Assembly (NCBI GenBank): GCA_050692055.1
Contig: JBOGTC010000152.1
Span: 1-49,735, forward strand
DNA from: JBOGTC01 sp050692055
Lineage (GTDB): Bacteria > Chloroflexota > Limnocylindria > QHBO01
Reading direction: 5' to 3'
DNA: 49,735 nt
Below, one piece after another: positions 31,842 to 40,501 of this stretch; position 1 is the first letter of the stretch, and each line of letters begins with the position of its first letter. A program made the translations under genes and the position numbers. The notes under the pieces were generated by a model that was given only the letters and a program-made list of their open reading frames with translations, did not search any database and was not told the DNA's origin.

Positions 31842-33326
31842 ATGACGCTCACCACCGATGCTCCCACCAAGCTGCTGATCGACGGCGAGCTGCGTGATGC
31901 CGCAAGCGGCCGCACCTTCGCCACGTTCGATCCGGCTCACGGCGGCGAGCTCGCGACGGTCGCCCAGGCCGGGACCGATGACGTCGACGCGGCGGTGACC
32001 GCTGCCCGCGGCGCCTTCGAGGGCGCATGGGCCAAGACCTCACCGGCCAAGCGGGCTCGCGCGCTGAACAAGCTGGCGCAGCTGCTCGACGAGCGGACCG
32101 ATGAGCTCGCCGAGCTCGAATCCCGGAACAACGGGAAGGCGAAGTGGCAGTGCGCAGCCGAGATCAAGGTGGCGGTCTCGACCCTGGAGCTGTTCGCCGG
32201 GACGGCACAGCACCTCTACGGGCGCTCGCACGTGGTGAACCCCGCGGTGGTGAGCTACACGCTGCGTGAGCCGGTGGGCGTCGTGGGCGCCATCATTCCC
32301 TGGAACTATCCGTTGATGATGGCGGCGTGGAAGGTCGCGCCCGCGCTGGCCGCGGGAAACACGATCGTCCTGAAGCCGGCCTCGGCCACGCCGCTGACCG
32401 CCCTGAGGCTGGGCGAGCTGGCGCTCGATGCGGGCATACCGGCCGGCGTGCTCAACGTTGTCCCCGGCCCCGGCGCGGAAGTGGGGGAGGCGATCGCCGC
32501 GCACCCGGGGATCGACAAGGTGGCGTTCACCGGCGAGACCGCCACCGGCCGGCGGATCGCCGAGGCCGCGGCGAAGACGCTCAAGCGCGTCTCGCTCGAG
32601 CTGGGCGGGAAGAGCCCGAACATCGTATTTGCCGACGCGGACCTCGATGCCGCCGTCATCGGCTCGCTGTGGGCGATCTACTACTCGGCCGGGCAATCGT
32701 GCGAGGCCCGCTCCCGGATCCTTGTGCAGGACGACCTGTACGAGACGTTCGCATCGGCCTTCGCGGAGAAGGCAAAGTCACTGACCGTGGGCGACCCGCT
32801 CGACGCCGACACCAAAGTCGGCTCGCTCATCAGCCGGGAGCACGCGGTGAAGGTGCGCGGGTTCGTGGACATCGGCCTCGAGGACGGCGGCGAGCTTCTT
32901 GCCGGCGGCGACCTCCAGATGGACGGCGGCCTGGATGCGGAGGCGTTCGTGCGGCCGACGGTCATCGGCGGCGTGAGCAATGAGTCGCGCATCGCGCAGG
33001 AGGAGGTCTTCGGCCCTGTCGTCACGCTGACCCGATTCAGCGAGGAACCCGAGGCGATTCGCTTCGCCAATGACGTACGTTACGGGCTGGCGGCCACGGT
33101 GTGGACCGCCGACGGCGCCCGCGGCCACCGCGTCGCGCAGAGGATCCGCTCCGGCGTGGTCGGCATCAACACCCCGTTCGTCGCCTTCCCGGGCGTTCCG
33201 TTCGGCGGCTTCAAGGAGTCCGGCTACGGGCGCGAGCAGTCGATCGAAGCCCTGGATCTGTACACGGAGACCAAGGCGATCCTGCAGGGCACCTCAGCGA
33301 AGCCGATGAACCCGCTCGGCATCTGA
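31842..33326 (+). CDS. NAD(P)-dependent aldehyde dehydrogenase
   Basis: The 494-residue enzyme is complete: IPWNYPLMMAAWKVAPALAA, KPASATPLTALRLGE, E253 in SLELGGKSPNIV, nucleophile C287 in SAGQSCEARSR, and EEVFGPVVT, PFGGFKESGYGRE. It belongs to the betaine/aminobutyraldehyde-type branch by overall pattern; the substrate is not certain. An aminoaldehyde substrate would connect it to the polyamine operon 8 kb away, which lacks its own dehydrogenase. This link is inference. Confidence 0.95.
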   Translation: MTLTTDAPTKLLIDGELRDAASGRTFATFDPAHGGELATVAQAGTDDVDAAVTAARGAFEGAWAKTSPAKRARALNKLAQLLDERTDELAELESRNNGKAKWQCAAEIKVAVSTLELFAGTAQHLYGRSHVVNPAVVSYTLREPVGVVGAIIPWNYPLMMAAWKVAPALAAGNTIVLKPASATPLTALRLGELALDAGIPAGVLNVVPGPGAEVGEAIAAHPGIDKVAFTGETATGRRIAEAAAKTLKRVSLELGGKSPNIVFADADLDAAVIGSLWAIYYSAGQSCEARSRILVQDDLYETFASAFAEKAKSLTVGDPLDADTKVGSLISREHAVKVRGFVDIGLEDGGELLAGGDLQMDGGLDAEAFVRPTVIGGVSNESRIAQEEVFGPVVTLTRFSEEPEAIRFANDVRYGLAATVWTADGARGHRVAQRIRSGVVGINTPFVAFPGVPFGGFKESGYGREQSIEALDLYTETKAILQGTSAKPMNPLGI

Positions 33327-33356
33327 TGCCGGGTGGACTGGCCCTTCCTCGCGGTT

Positions 33357-33382
33357 AGCGATGTGGTTACTGGTACGCGACA
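33357..33382. repeat. Inverted copy of the 26.3-kb dispersed repeat
   Basis: AGCGATGTGGTTACTGGTAC continuing GCGACA is the reverse complement of the 26313 repeat at about 22 of 26 positions. Confidence 0.65.
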
Positions 33383-33418
33383 GGTGGGTGGCTATCGCTG
33401 TCTGAACGCGAGCGCTTG

Positions 33419-33877
33419 ATGCCGATCATCCGCTCGCGGTCGTGGGTCGCCGCATCGCCCCGCGCGACCTTCGCCTTCTTCGATGACCCGGCAAACCTTT
33501 CCAGGCTCATGCCGCCGTCGATCTCGATCCGGCTCATGCGGGTCGAGCCCTCGCCCCCGCAGCCCGGATCGGTCTTCGAGTTTTCCTACGGGGTCGGGCC
33601 CGTGCGCCGATCGTGGGTCGTTCGCCTGCTGAACCGCGTCCCCGACGAGCGCTACGTTGACGAGACGCTGTCCGGACCGATGGCCCGCTTTCACCACGAG
33701 CACCGCTTTACCCCCGGCCGCGGCCGGCGTGGCGGCACATGGATCGAGGACCGGATCGACTATCACGCCGGCCCGGACGGGCCGGTCGGCGTGGTCGTCG
33801 ATGCCGTCGCGGGCATCGTCATGCGCCTGACCTTCGTGTGGCGCCACGCCAGGCAGCGACGTCTCCTCCAGGGCTGA
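33419..33877 (+). CDS. SRPBCC-family (START/Bet v1-like) protein
   Basis: The 152-residue product has the cyclase/dehydrase-like SRPBCC pattern: an opening strand, AASPRATFAFFDDPANLSRL with an MPPSISIRL segment, SVFEFSYGVGPVRRSWVVRL, then HHEHRFTPGRG and TWIEDRIDY. Such proteins bind hydrophobic ligands in a helix-grip fold. The substrate is unknown. The ATG at 33419 is chosen over the TTG one codon upstream. It lies directly after the repeat at 33357. Confidence 0.82.
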   Translation: MPIIRSRSWVAASPRATFAFFDDPANLSRLMPPSISIRLMRVEPSPPQPGSVFEFSYGVGPVRRSWVVRLLNRVPDERYVDETLSGPMARFHHEHRFTPGRGRRGGTWIEDRIDYHAGPDGPVGVVVDAVAGIVMRLTFVWRHARQRRLLQG

Positions 33878-33890
33878 GCCCCGCGATCGA

Positions 33891-34765
33891 TCAACCGCTC
33901 GACGGCTCCTCCTCCGCTTCCAGCAGACGGTCCACCGCGCGCCGGTATTGCTCGTCGGTCAGGGCGCCCTCTTCGTGCAGTTCGTGCAGCCGTGCGATCT
34001 CGCGCGTGACGGGGCGCTTCCGGGGCCCGGGCGGGTGCGACGACCAGTTGCCGGGCAGCGATTCTTCCAGCTCCGCCAGCACCCGCGACTCGATCCGCTG
34101 CCGCGCCCGCGTGATGAGATGCTGCAATGGCGAGGCTGGCGCGGGCGCCGACTCGGCCGCTTCAGGCTCGCCAGCCTTCGGCTCGGTCACCTCCGGCTCG
34201 GCAGCGTCCGGCTCCGGCGCAGCCGCCGCTGATGCCTGGACCTCGTCGATCACGAGCGCCCAGAGCGGCTCGGGTCGATCGATGTCCTTCAGCTGTCGTT
34301 CGCCGAGCGAGCGAAGCGTGACCCCGTCCGGCAGGTCTCCGGCGGCAATGGCCCGGGTGGTGTCCGACAGCAGAACCTGGCCGCCGCTTCCCACCGCGGC
34401 GATCCGCGCCGCCCGGACGACGTCCATGCCGGTGTAGCCCTCGTCACCGACCGCCGGCTCGCCGGTGTGCAGGCCGAGCCGGACGCGGACCTCGAGCCCG
34501 CGCGGCCACGATGCCCTCACGTGGGCGCGCTGGACCTCGATCGCCGCGGCCACGGCCTGGCGCGCGCGGACGAAGGAGTAGAAGAACGCATCCCCTGGGT
34601 GTCAATCTCCTGCCCCTCATGCGCGGTGAAGATGTCGCGCACCAGGCGCCGGTGCACCGCCAGGAGCGTGCCGTACTCGGCGTCACCAACCTGCTTGAGC
34701 AGCCCGGTGCTGCCCTCGATGTCGGTGAAGACGAAGGTGACGGTCCCGGAAGGCAGGTTGACCAT
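33891..34765 (-). pseudogene. Class III adenylate/guanylate cyclase with SHOCT-like tail, frameshifted
   Basis: From the ATG at 34765 the frame encodes TVTFVFTDIEGSTGLLKQVG, the metal-binding start of the cyclase fold. It runs on to EIDTQG and then shifts. The remainder (DAFFYSFVRARQAV, VRLGLHTGEPAVGDEGYTGM, DVVRAARIAAVG) lies in another frame, ending at 33891 with a SHOCT-like helix (ARLHELHEEGALTDEQYRRA). Restoring one G in the run at 34592-34595 (four G on the minus strand) joins the two parts. It may be a decayed gene, a programmed frameshift or an assembly error. TATCCT lies eight bases before the ATG. Confidence 0.82.
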
Positions 34766-34854
34766 GCGGTGAAAGGATAGGCGACCGGCAGCTGTCGCTC
34801 GCGTCACCCCGTGGCTTGCGTCGCGGCGGCCACCCCGCGTACCGTGACCGCACG
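34766..34854. promoter_or_regulatory. Divergent promoter region, cyclase / ATPase cluster
   Basis: TATCCT (minus, 34779-34774) lies eight bases before the cyclase ATG. TACCGT (plus, 34840-34845) lies nine bases before the ATPase ATG. Confidence 0.45.
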
Positions 34855-35742
34855 ATGGCCGGCTCCCTCGCGGCGTGGTATTCCCGGTTCCCCGAAGGCT
34901 GGTGGGGCTACCACTGGGCGCCGCCGACGCCGATGAGCGCAGTTGAGATCGTGGGCACCGGCGCAATCGACGCCAGGCTCATGGCCACGCTGTGGGCGAT
35001 CGTGAGCCGCCGTGGGTCCGTCATGCTCGCCAGCGAAGCTCCGCAGGCCGGCAAGACGACGACGCTCTCCGCGCTCGTGGACTTCCTGCCCGACGACACC
35101 GTCGGGGTCTTCCTGCGCGGATGGTGGGAGGACTTCGACTGGATCGACGAGGTTCCCGCCGGCCGGGGATACCTCCTCATCAACGAGATGAGCGACCATC
35201 TGCCGATCTATGTCTGGGGCCGCAACGCCCGCGGTGCGCTGATGCTGGCCGGCAAGGGATGGGGCCTGGGCGCGACCATGCACGCCGATTCGCTGGACGA
35301 GGCCCTGCACACCCTCAGGACCGATCTCGGCGCCACCGATCCCGACCTCGCCGGCCTGACCATCTACCTGCAGTGGTCCGCCTACCGCACGCCCGCGGGG
35401 ATGTATCGGCGCGTCGAGTCAGCCTGGCACCTTCCACTGGGGACCGATGGCGCGCTGGCGCCCGTCTGCCTGGCGGCGATCGACGGCGACCGGTCGCCGA
35501 GCCTCACCGGCGCGCAACGCCTTCCGGTCCCGCCGATGCTGACGTCGGACGACGGCCGCGCGGAACTGCCGCTGACTCACGACCCCGATGCGTACGCCGT
35601 GCTCGCCGCCAACCTGGGGCTCAGCGCGGAGGCGCTCGAGGCGGAGCTGAAGCAGCGGTCCGCCTTTCTCGAGGGCCTGGCCGAGCAGGGCATCTGCGAC
35701 CCGCCATCCGTGGCCCTCGCCGTGCGAGACTTTGCGGCATGA
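34855..35742 (+). CDS. P-loop ATPase, VirB11/CpaF-like
   Basis: The 295-residue product has a Walker A read as SEAPQAGKTTT (60-70), a Walker B-like GYLLINEMSD (105-114) and GATMHADSLDEALHTLR (139-155). This last block is like the ATIHANS Asp/His-box region of secretion ATPases, although the N-terminal domain is short. A C-terminal helical part follows. It is first in a three-gene unit with a MoxR-type ATPase and a VWA protein, overlapping the next gene as ATGA. No pilus or secretion genes are near, so transport is not proven. Confidence 0.72.
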   Translation: MAGSLAAWYSRFPEGWWGYHWAPPTPMSAVEIVGTGAIDARLMATLWAIVSRRGSVMLASEAPQAGKTTTLSALVDFLPDDTVGVFLRGWWEDFDWIDEVPAGRGYLLINEMSDHLPIYVWGRNARGALMLAGKGWGLGATMHADSLDEALHTLRTDLGATDPDLAGLTIYLQWSAYRTPAGMYRRVESAWHLPLGTDGALAPVCLAAIDGDRSPSLTGAQRLPVPPMLTSDDGRAELPLTHDPDAYAVLAANLGLSAEALEAELKQRSAFLEGLAEQGICDPPSVALAVRDFAA

Positions 35743-37157
35743 CTCAGATCCGTCCCGCAGACACCACCTTGGGCGAGCTGCGCGCCGCCGGCCATCGGTC
35801 CCGATCGGTCAAGGAGGAGATGCGGGCCAACCTCCTCGAGCGTCTGCGCACGAACGAGGCGCTGCTGCCCGGCATCCTGGGCTATGACGAGACGGTCCTG
35901 CCCCAGATCGAGAATGCGATCCTGGCCGGACAGGACCTCATCCTGCTCGGCGAGCGGGGACAGGCCAAGAGCCGGATCGCGCGCAGCCTCGTAGGCCTGT
36001 TCGACGAGTGGATCCCGGCCGTGGCCGGCGCCGAGCTCCATGACGATCCGTTCGATCCGGTCTCGCCGTTCGCGCGGGCGCTGGTGACCGAGGCCGGCGA
36101 CGCGACGCCTGTCACCTGGCTCGCCCGCGAGGATCGGTACAGCGAGAAGCTGGCGACGCCGGACATCACGATCGCGGACCTCATCGGCGAGGTGGACCCG
36201 GTCAAGGTGGCCGAGGGCCGCTACCTGTCGGACGAGCTGACGATCCACTACGGTCTGCTGCCGCGGACGCATCGGGGCATCTTCGTCATCAACGAGCTGC
36301 CGGACCTGGCCGAGCGCATCCAGGTGGGCCTCCTCAACGTGATGGAGGAGCGCGACGTCCAGGTGCGCGGCTACCGCGTTCGGCTGAAGCTCGACCTGTT
36401 CGTCATCGCCTCGGCCAACCCGGAGGACTACACCAGCCGTGGGCGTATCATCACCCCGCTGAAGGACCGCTTCGGCGCGCAGATCCGTACGCACTACCCG
36501 GAGGAGACGGCCACCGAGATCGCGATCATGGAGGCGGAAGGGCGCGCCTTCGACGACGAGGCGGCGGCATCCGTCCCGGTCCAGGTGCCCGGCTTCATGA
36601 AGGAGGTCATTGCCGAGCTGTCGCAGCTGGCGCGGCGCTCGTCGGAGGTGTCGCAGCGGTCCGGGGTATCGGTGCGGGTCACGATCTCGAACCACGAGAC
36701 CCTGGGTGCGGCGGCGTTGAAGCGGGCCGTACGGCTCGATGAGCCCACGGCGGCACCGCGCATCAGCGACCTGCCTGCGGTCGTGGCCTCCACCGCGGGC
36801 AAGATCGAGCTCGAGACGCTGGGGGACGAGACCCGCGAGGACCGGGTGGTCGAGAAGCTGGTCGCGCGGGCGGTGGTCAACGTCTTCAACCGTCACTTCG
36901 CGCTGTCTGAGCTGCTGCCGCTGGTCGAGCGTTTCGAGGGCGGCGTGGAGGCCGAGGTGGGTGAGTCCGTCCCATCGCGCGCCCACGCCGAGCTGGCGGA
37001 GGGCGTGCCGGAGCTGCGCGGCGCCATCGGTCGCCTGGACATCGGGGAATCACCGGCCGGCATCGCGTCCGGCGTCGAGTTCGTGCTGGAGGGCCTGCAC
37101 CTCAACCGGCGCCTCAACAAGGAGCGCCGCGGCGGTGGCGTCCGGTACGCCCGCTAG
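35739..37157 (+). CDS. MoxR/magnesium-chelatase-type AAA+ ATPase
   Basis: The 472-residue product has Walker A GERGQAKSRIA (71-81), Walker B GIFVINELPDL (180-190), a sensor region ASANPEDYTS (224-233) and an arginine-finger-like PLKDRFGAQI (240-249), then a helical lid and a long C-terminal domain. The layout is that of ChlI/BchI or MoxR ATPases, which pair with VWA proteins to load or remodel metal centres or proteins. It is translationally coupled to the upstream ATPase. No cobalt or chlorophyll genes are nearby, so a chelatase role is unproven. Confidence 0.88.
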   Translation: MTQIRPADTTLGELRAAGHRSRSVKEEMRANLLERLRTNEALLPGILGYDETVLPQIENAILAGQDLILLGERGQAKSRIARSLVGLFDEWIPAVAGAELHDDPFDPVSPFARALVTEAGDATPVTWLAREDRYSEKLATPDITIADLIGEVDPVKVAEGRYLSDELTIHYGLLPRTHRGIFVINELPDLAERIQVGLLNVMEERDVQVRGYRVRLKLDLFVIASANPEDYTSRGRIITPLKDRFGAQIRTHYPEETATEIAIMEAEGRAFDDEAAASVPVQVPGFMKEVIAELSQLARRSSEVSQRSGVSVRVTISNHETLGAAALKRAVRLDEPTAAPRISDLPAVVASTAGKIELETLGDETREDRVVEKLVARAVVNVFNRHFALSELLPLVERFEGGVEAEVGESVPSRAHAELAEGVPELRGAIGRLDIGESPAGIASGVEFVLEGLHLNRRLNKERRGGGVRYAR

Positions 37158-37183
37158 CGGTGCTCGCTCCCGCGGGGAGATTT

Positions 37184-37350
37184 CACCAGGTGGAGGTAAC
37201 GGGCGAGAAGGGCCCGAAATCGGCGCCTGCTTGTTCGTCCGTTGCACCAGGTGGCAGAAACAGGGAAGTTGAGGCAGGAGACCGCCTCATCTTCCCCGAT
37301 ACCTTCACCCCATGAAATTTCGGCGGGCCGCCGCGGCAGCCGCCGCGGCA
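37184..37350. repeat. Short repeats in the AAA+/VWA spacer
   Basis: CACCAGGTGG occurs at 37184 and again at 37245 (61 bases apart); CACCAGGTG is itself palindromic around the central A. Further on, GCCGCCGCGGCA is tandemly repeated at 37327-37338 and 37339-37350. The 253-base spacer 37158-37410 shows no gene. Confidence 0.55.
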
Positions 37351-37410
37351 CGCGGCCCAGAAATCAACCGTGGACGGGGGACCGAACCTCTGCCACGCTA
37401 GACAGGACCG

Positions 37411-39444
37411 ATGAGCCTGTACCGATACTCCCGCTGGGACGGCAGCCAGCAGCTGCCGCCGTTCGACGCCGATGACGTCCTCGAGGCGATGTCAGACGAC
37501 ATCCTGGCCGAGGGAGACCTGCGGCGGGCTCTCCAGCGGCTCATGCAGCGCGGCCTGCGCGGGACGCGCGGCGGCGACATCCCCGGCCTGCGCCGGATCA
37601 TGGAGCGCCTGCGCGCGCAGCGCCAGGAGGAGCTCGAGCGGGCGAACCTGGACGGCACGCTCGACGAGATCGGCGAGCGGCTCGAGGAGATCCTGGGCCA
37701 GGAGCGCGCAGGAATCGAACGGCGTCTCCACGACGCCGAGCAGCGCACCCTCGACGCGCCGCCCGGCGAGGAGCAGGACGGGGCGCGCATGGCCGAGCAG
37801 GTGCTGCGTCGCACGGCGCAGCAGCGGCGCGATCGCCTCGATGTCCTGCCGCCGGGGCTGGCCGGGCGGATGCACGGCCTCCAGGACTACGAGTTCATGG
37901 ACGACGGCGCACGCGACGCCTTCGCCGCCCTCAACGACGAGCTGCGCCAGCAGGTGCTGCAGACCTACTTCCAGGGCCTCAAGGAGGGCGTCGGCCGCGT
38001 CACGCCCGAGGATCTCGACGGCGTGCGCGAGATGGTCCGCGACCTCAACCGGCTGCTCGAGAAGCACGCCACCGGCGCCGATGTCGACGAGGACTTCGCG
38101 CGCCTCATGGCCCAGCACGGGAGCTACTTTCCCGCGGGCATCGAGAACGTCGACCAGCTGATCGAGCACCTCCACCGCCAGGCGTCGCAGATGGCGTCGC
38201 TCCTGAATTCGATGAGCCCCGAGATGCGCGACGAGCTGCGCAGCATGATGGACGACCTGCTGCGCGACGACCGGCTGCGGATCGACATGGCCCGATTGGC
38301 CGGCAACCTCCAGGCGGCCCGCCCGGACCTTCCCTATGGCGAGCCTTATCCCTTCGCGGGCGACGAGACGATGGGCCTGGCCGATGCCCTGGCCGCCATC
38401 GATCGCCAGCAGCAGTACGACGCCATGGAAGAGGCGCTCGGCACCGCGCGCGACCCCGACGCGCTCGGGCGCCTCGATGCCGATGCGCTGCGCGACCTCG
38501 GCGGTGACGAGGCCGCGGAGGATCTCGACCAGCTCCGGGAGCTGACGCGCGCGCTGGAGGAGGCGGGCTACCTCGAACGCGAGGGCGGCCGGCTGGAGCT
38601 CACCCCGCGTGCCGCACGCAAGCTGGGGACCCGGGCATTGGCCGAGATCTTCAGTCGCCTGCGGCGCGAGTCGTTCGGGGGCCACCCGCTGCCACGTCCC
38701 GGCGGGAGCGGCGAGCGAACCGAGGACAGCAAGCCGCTCGAGTTCGGTGACCCATTCGCGGTCGACATCAATCGCACGCTGTTCAACGCCATGGCACGCC
38801 ACGGCCCGGGCGTGCCGGTGAGCATCGGCCCGGAGGACTTCGAGGTCTATCGGTCCGAGGAAACCACCGTGTCGAGCACCGTCCTGCTGCTCGACATGAG
38901 CCGGTCGATGCTGCTGCGCGGCTGCTCATCGGCGGCCAAGAAGGTGGCGATGGCGCTGCATGCGCTCATCCACACCAAGTTTCCGCGCGATCGCCTGTTC
39001 GTGGTCGGTTTCGCGTACTACGCGCGCCAGATCAAGCCGGAGGCGATCGCCACCCTGTCGCCGTACGAATTCGAGTACGGCACGAACCTGCAACACGCCC
39101 TGATGATCGCGCGCGGGCTGCTGGGGCGACGCCACGGCGGCAACAAGGAGATCGTCGTCATCACCGATGGCGAGCCCACCGCGCACATCAGCAACGGCCA
39201 GGTCGAGTTCGCCTACCCGCCCACCTTGCGCACGGTGCAATCGACGCTGCGCGAGGTGGGCCGATGCACGCGCGAGGGGATCGTCATCAACACCTTCATG
39301 CTCGAGCGCTCGCGCTACCTGTCCGAGTTCGTCGACCTCATGTCGCGCGTCAACCGCGGTCGGGCGTTCTACGTCGAGCCGGAGCACCTGGGTGAGTACA
39401 TCCTCGTCGACTACGTGTCTAAGAAGACGAAGCGCGTCGCTTAG
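37411..39444 (+). CDS. VWA-domain protein of a MoxR/VWA pair
   Basis: The 677-residue product has a long charged, mostly helical N-terminal region (about 1-440) and a C-terminal von Willebrand A domain with the MIDAS DMSRS (495-499), a helical middle and the ITDGEP block (584-589). In MoxR/VWA pairs the VWA protein is the partner that binds metal or clients. The context and length resemble the CoxE/BchD-like group without being clearly either. The start lies in GGACCGATG. It has its own 253-base upstream spacer, so it may be expressed independently of the ATPases. Confidence 0.85.
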   Translation: MSLYRYSRWDGSQQLPPFDADDVLEAMSDDILAEGDLRRALQRLMQRGLRGTRGGDIPGLRRIMERLRAQRQEELERANLDGTLDEIGERLEEILGQERAGIERRLHDAEQRTLDAPPGEEQDGARMAEQVLRRTAQQRRDRLDVLPPGLAGRMHGLQDYEFMDDGARDAFAALNDELRQQVLQTYFQGLKEGVGRVTPEDLDGVREMVRDLNRLLEKHATGADVDEDFARLMAQHGSYFPAGIENVDQLIEHLHRQASQMASLLNSMSPEMRDELRSMMDDLLRDDRLRIDMARLAGNLQAARPDLPYGEPYPFAGDETMGLADALAAIDRQQQYDAMEEALGTARDPDALGRLDADALRDLGGDEAAEDLDQLRELTRALEEAGYLEREGGRLELTPRAARKLGTRALAEIFSRLRRESFGGHPLPRPGGSGERTEDSKPLEFGDPFAVDINRTLFNAMARHGPGVPVSIGPEDFEVYRSEETTVSSTVLLLDMSRSMLLRGCSSAAKKVAMALHALIHTKFPRDRLFVVGFAYYARQIKPEAIATLSPYEFEYGTNLQHALMIARGLLGRRHGGNKEIVVITDGEPTAHISNGQVEFAYPPTLRTVQSTLREVGRCTREGIVINTFMLERSRYLSEFVDLMSRVNRGRAFYVEPEHLGEYILVDYVSKKTKRVA

Positions 39445-39547
39445 CCCCGGACTTGGGGTCCAGGCCGCGCTGCCCGCTTAGCTTAGTCCGCTTGGTCTAG
39501 TCAACCCACTCCCCGCGAAGCACCGCTGGGGACGTGATGGCCGGCGT

Positions 39548-39784
39548 TCAGGTCCGACGTTGCTTTCCGACCCGTTCGTTTCCGCGCTTGAACTGGCCGG
39601 TGGCGCGCGCCATGAGCTGCTGCGCCGCGGGGACGTCCGCCACCGCGACCCGCTCGAGGAACCGCGACGCACGCTGGCCGCGCAGCGCGGTGACCGGCGC
39701 CGCGTGGTAGCTGATGATGACCGTGCCGTCGGCGCGGACGGTCCACGAGAATGGCTCGTTGGCCAGCTTGTCCCGCGCACTCAC
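39548..39784 (-). CDS. Small hypothetical protein
   Basis: About 78 residues: KLANEPFSWTVRADGTVIIS, then YHAAPVTALRGQRASRFLER and QQLMARATGQFKRGNERVG. The pattern NPF.W....DG.V.IS(W/Y)HG..VT.L.G..A..FL......AQ.LMA.ATG.FKRGNE recurs in a small family of unknown function, as I recall. A GTG at 39784 is six bases after TAGCGT; another GTG is one codon upstream. It diverges from the next gene by 24 bases. Confidence 0.75.
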   Translation of the reverse strand: MSARDKLANEPFSWTVRADGTVIISYHAAPVTALRGQRASRFLERVAVADVPAAQQLMARATGQFKRGNERVGKQRRT

Positions 39785-39808
39785 CACGGCACGCTACCAC
39801 TCGCCGCC

Positions 39809-40207
39809 ATGCCGGCTGATACCATCGCCGCCGTGGACGAAGTCGCGGATGGTCAGCCAATCGTGATCGGCAGGTCGGGAGCGCTCGAGGCCGTGCCGCT
39901 CGCCCGCGTGGGCGATCACGCCATGCTCGTTCGGCAGGCCGGCACGCCGCGCGCGCTGCTGACGGCCGACGTCGCCGGCGCGGAGGAGCGGCTCGTCGTG
40001 ACGCCGCTCGACGCCGACGTCGTGGTGCACGTTGATGGCGATGCGCTGGCCGTCTGGCTGGCGCGAGGCCTGGAGCCGGTCGCGCCCGAGCCGGTGCCGA
40101 GCTGGGCCAGCCTCATCGGACTCGTCATCCTCCTGACGGTACTCGCCCTGACCGTCATCGGCAGCCTCACGGCCTTCGGCTGGCTGGTCAGGGCGATCGC
40201 CGGATGA
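39809..40207 (+). CDS. Hypothetical protein with one C-terminal membrane helix
   Basis: The 132-residue product has a small soluble N-terminal part (ADGQPIVIGRSGALEAVPLA, then beta-rich repeats) and a single membrane helix at about 99-127 (WASLIGLVILLTVLALTVIG) near the C-terminus. It could be tail-anchored. No known family is recognised. Its stop overlaps the next gene as ATGA. TACCAC stands eight bases upstream, not a perfect TANNNT. Confidence 0.62.
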   Translation: MPADTIAAVDEVADGQPIVIGRSGALEAVPLARVGDHAMLVRQAGTPRALLTADVAGAEERLVVTPLDADVVVHVDGDALAVWLARGLEPVAPEPVPSWASLIGLVILLTVLALTVIGSLTAFGWLVRAIAG

Positions 40208-40497
40208 CCGTGCTTCCCCCGGCCAGCGGGTTGATCGCCATGCGCATCGGCCAGGAGTTCGGGTCGCCCGAGCAATTTGCCGACTCGCTGGAGCGCGCGC
40301 TGGCCCGCGGCGGCGATCGAGGCGCGACGATCGTGGCGCTGCTTGACCGTGGCGATCTCGCGATCCACATCCCGCGCGAGGATGGGCCGTGCTGGAACAG
40401 TGTGCCGCTCGTGCACCTGCATCGCGGCGACCGCCCGAGCGACGAGTCGTGGACCGGCGCAAACGCCATCCTCGAGAAGCTCGAGCGCTACCGATAG
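40204..40497 (+). CDS. Hypothetical protein, 97 residues
   Basis: The start overlaps the previous stop as ATGA. The product begins MTVLPPASGLIAMRIGQEFG and is a mixed alpha/beta soluble protein with a conserved-looking HIPREDGPCWNSVPLVHLHR segment. I recognise no family. It is coupled to the upstream membrane-anchored gene and precedes a flavin reductase by four bases, so the set may be one operon. Confidence 0.6.
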   Translation: MTVLPPASGLIAMRIGQEFGSPEQFADSLERALARGGDRGATIVALLDRGDLAIHIPREDGPCWNSVPLVHLHRGDRPSDESWTGANAILEKLERYR

Positions 40498-40501
40498 CCG
40501 C

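Noticed and set aside
34992..35738. In-frame upstream extension of the MoxR-type ATPase
   Set aside because: The extension lies inside the coupled ATPase gene in another frame; the ATGA at 35739 is the natural start.
39466..39540. Possible tRNA-like folding after the VWA gene
   Set aside because: No consistent acceptor and T-arm (GTTC-type) pattern is present; only short stems form.
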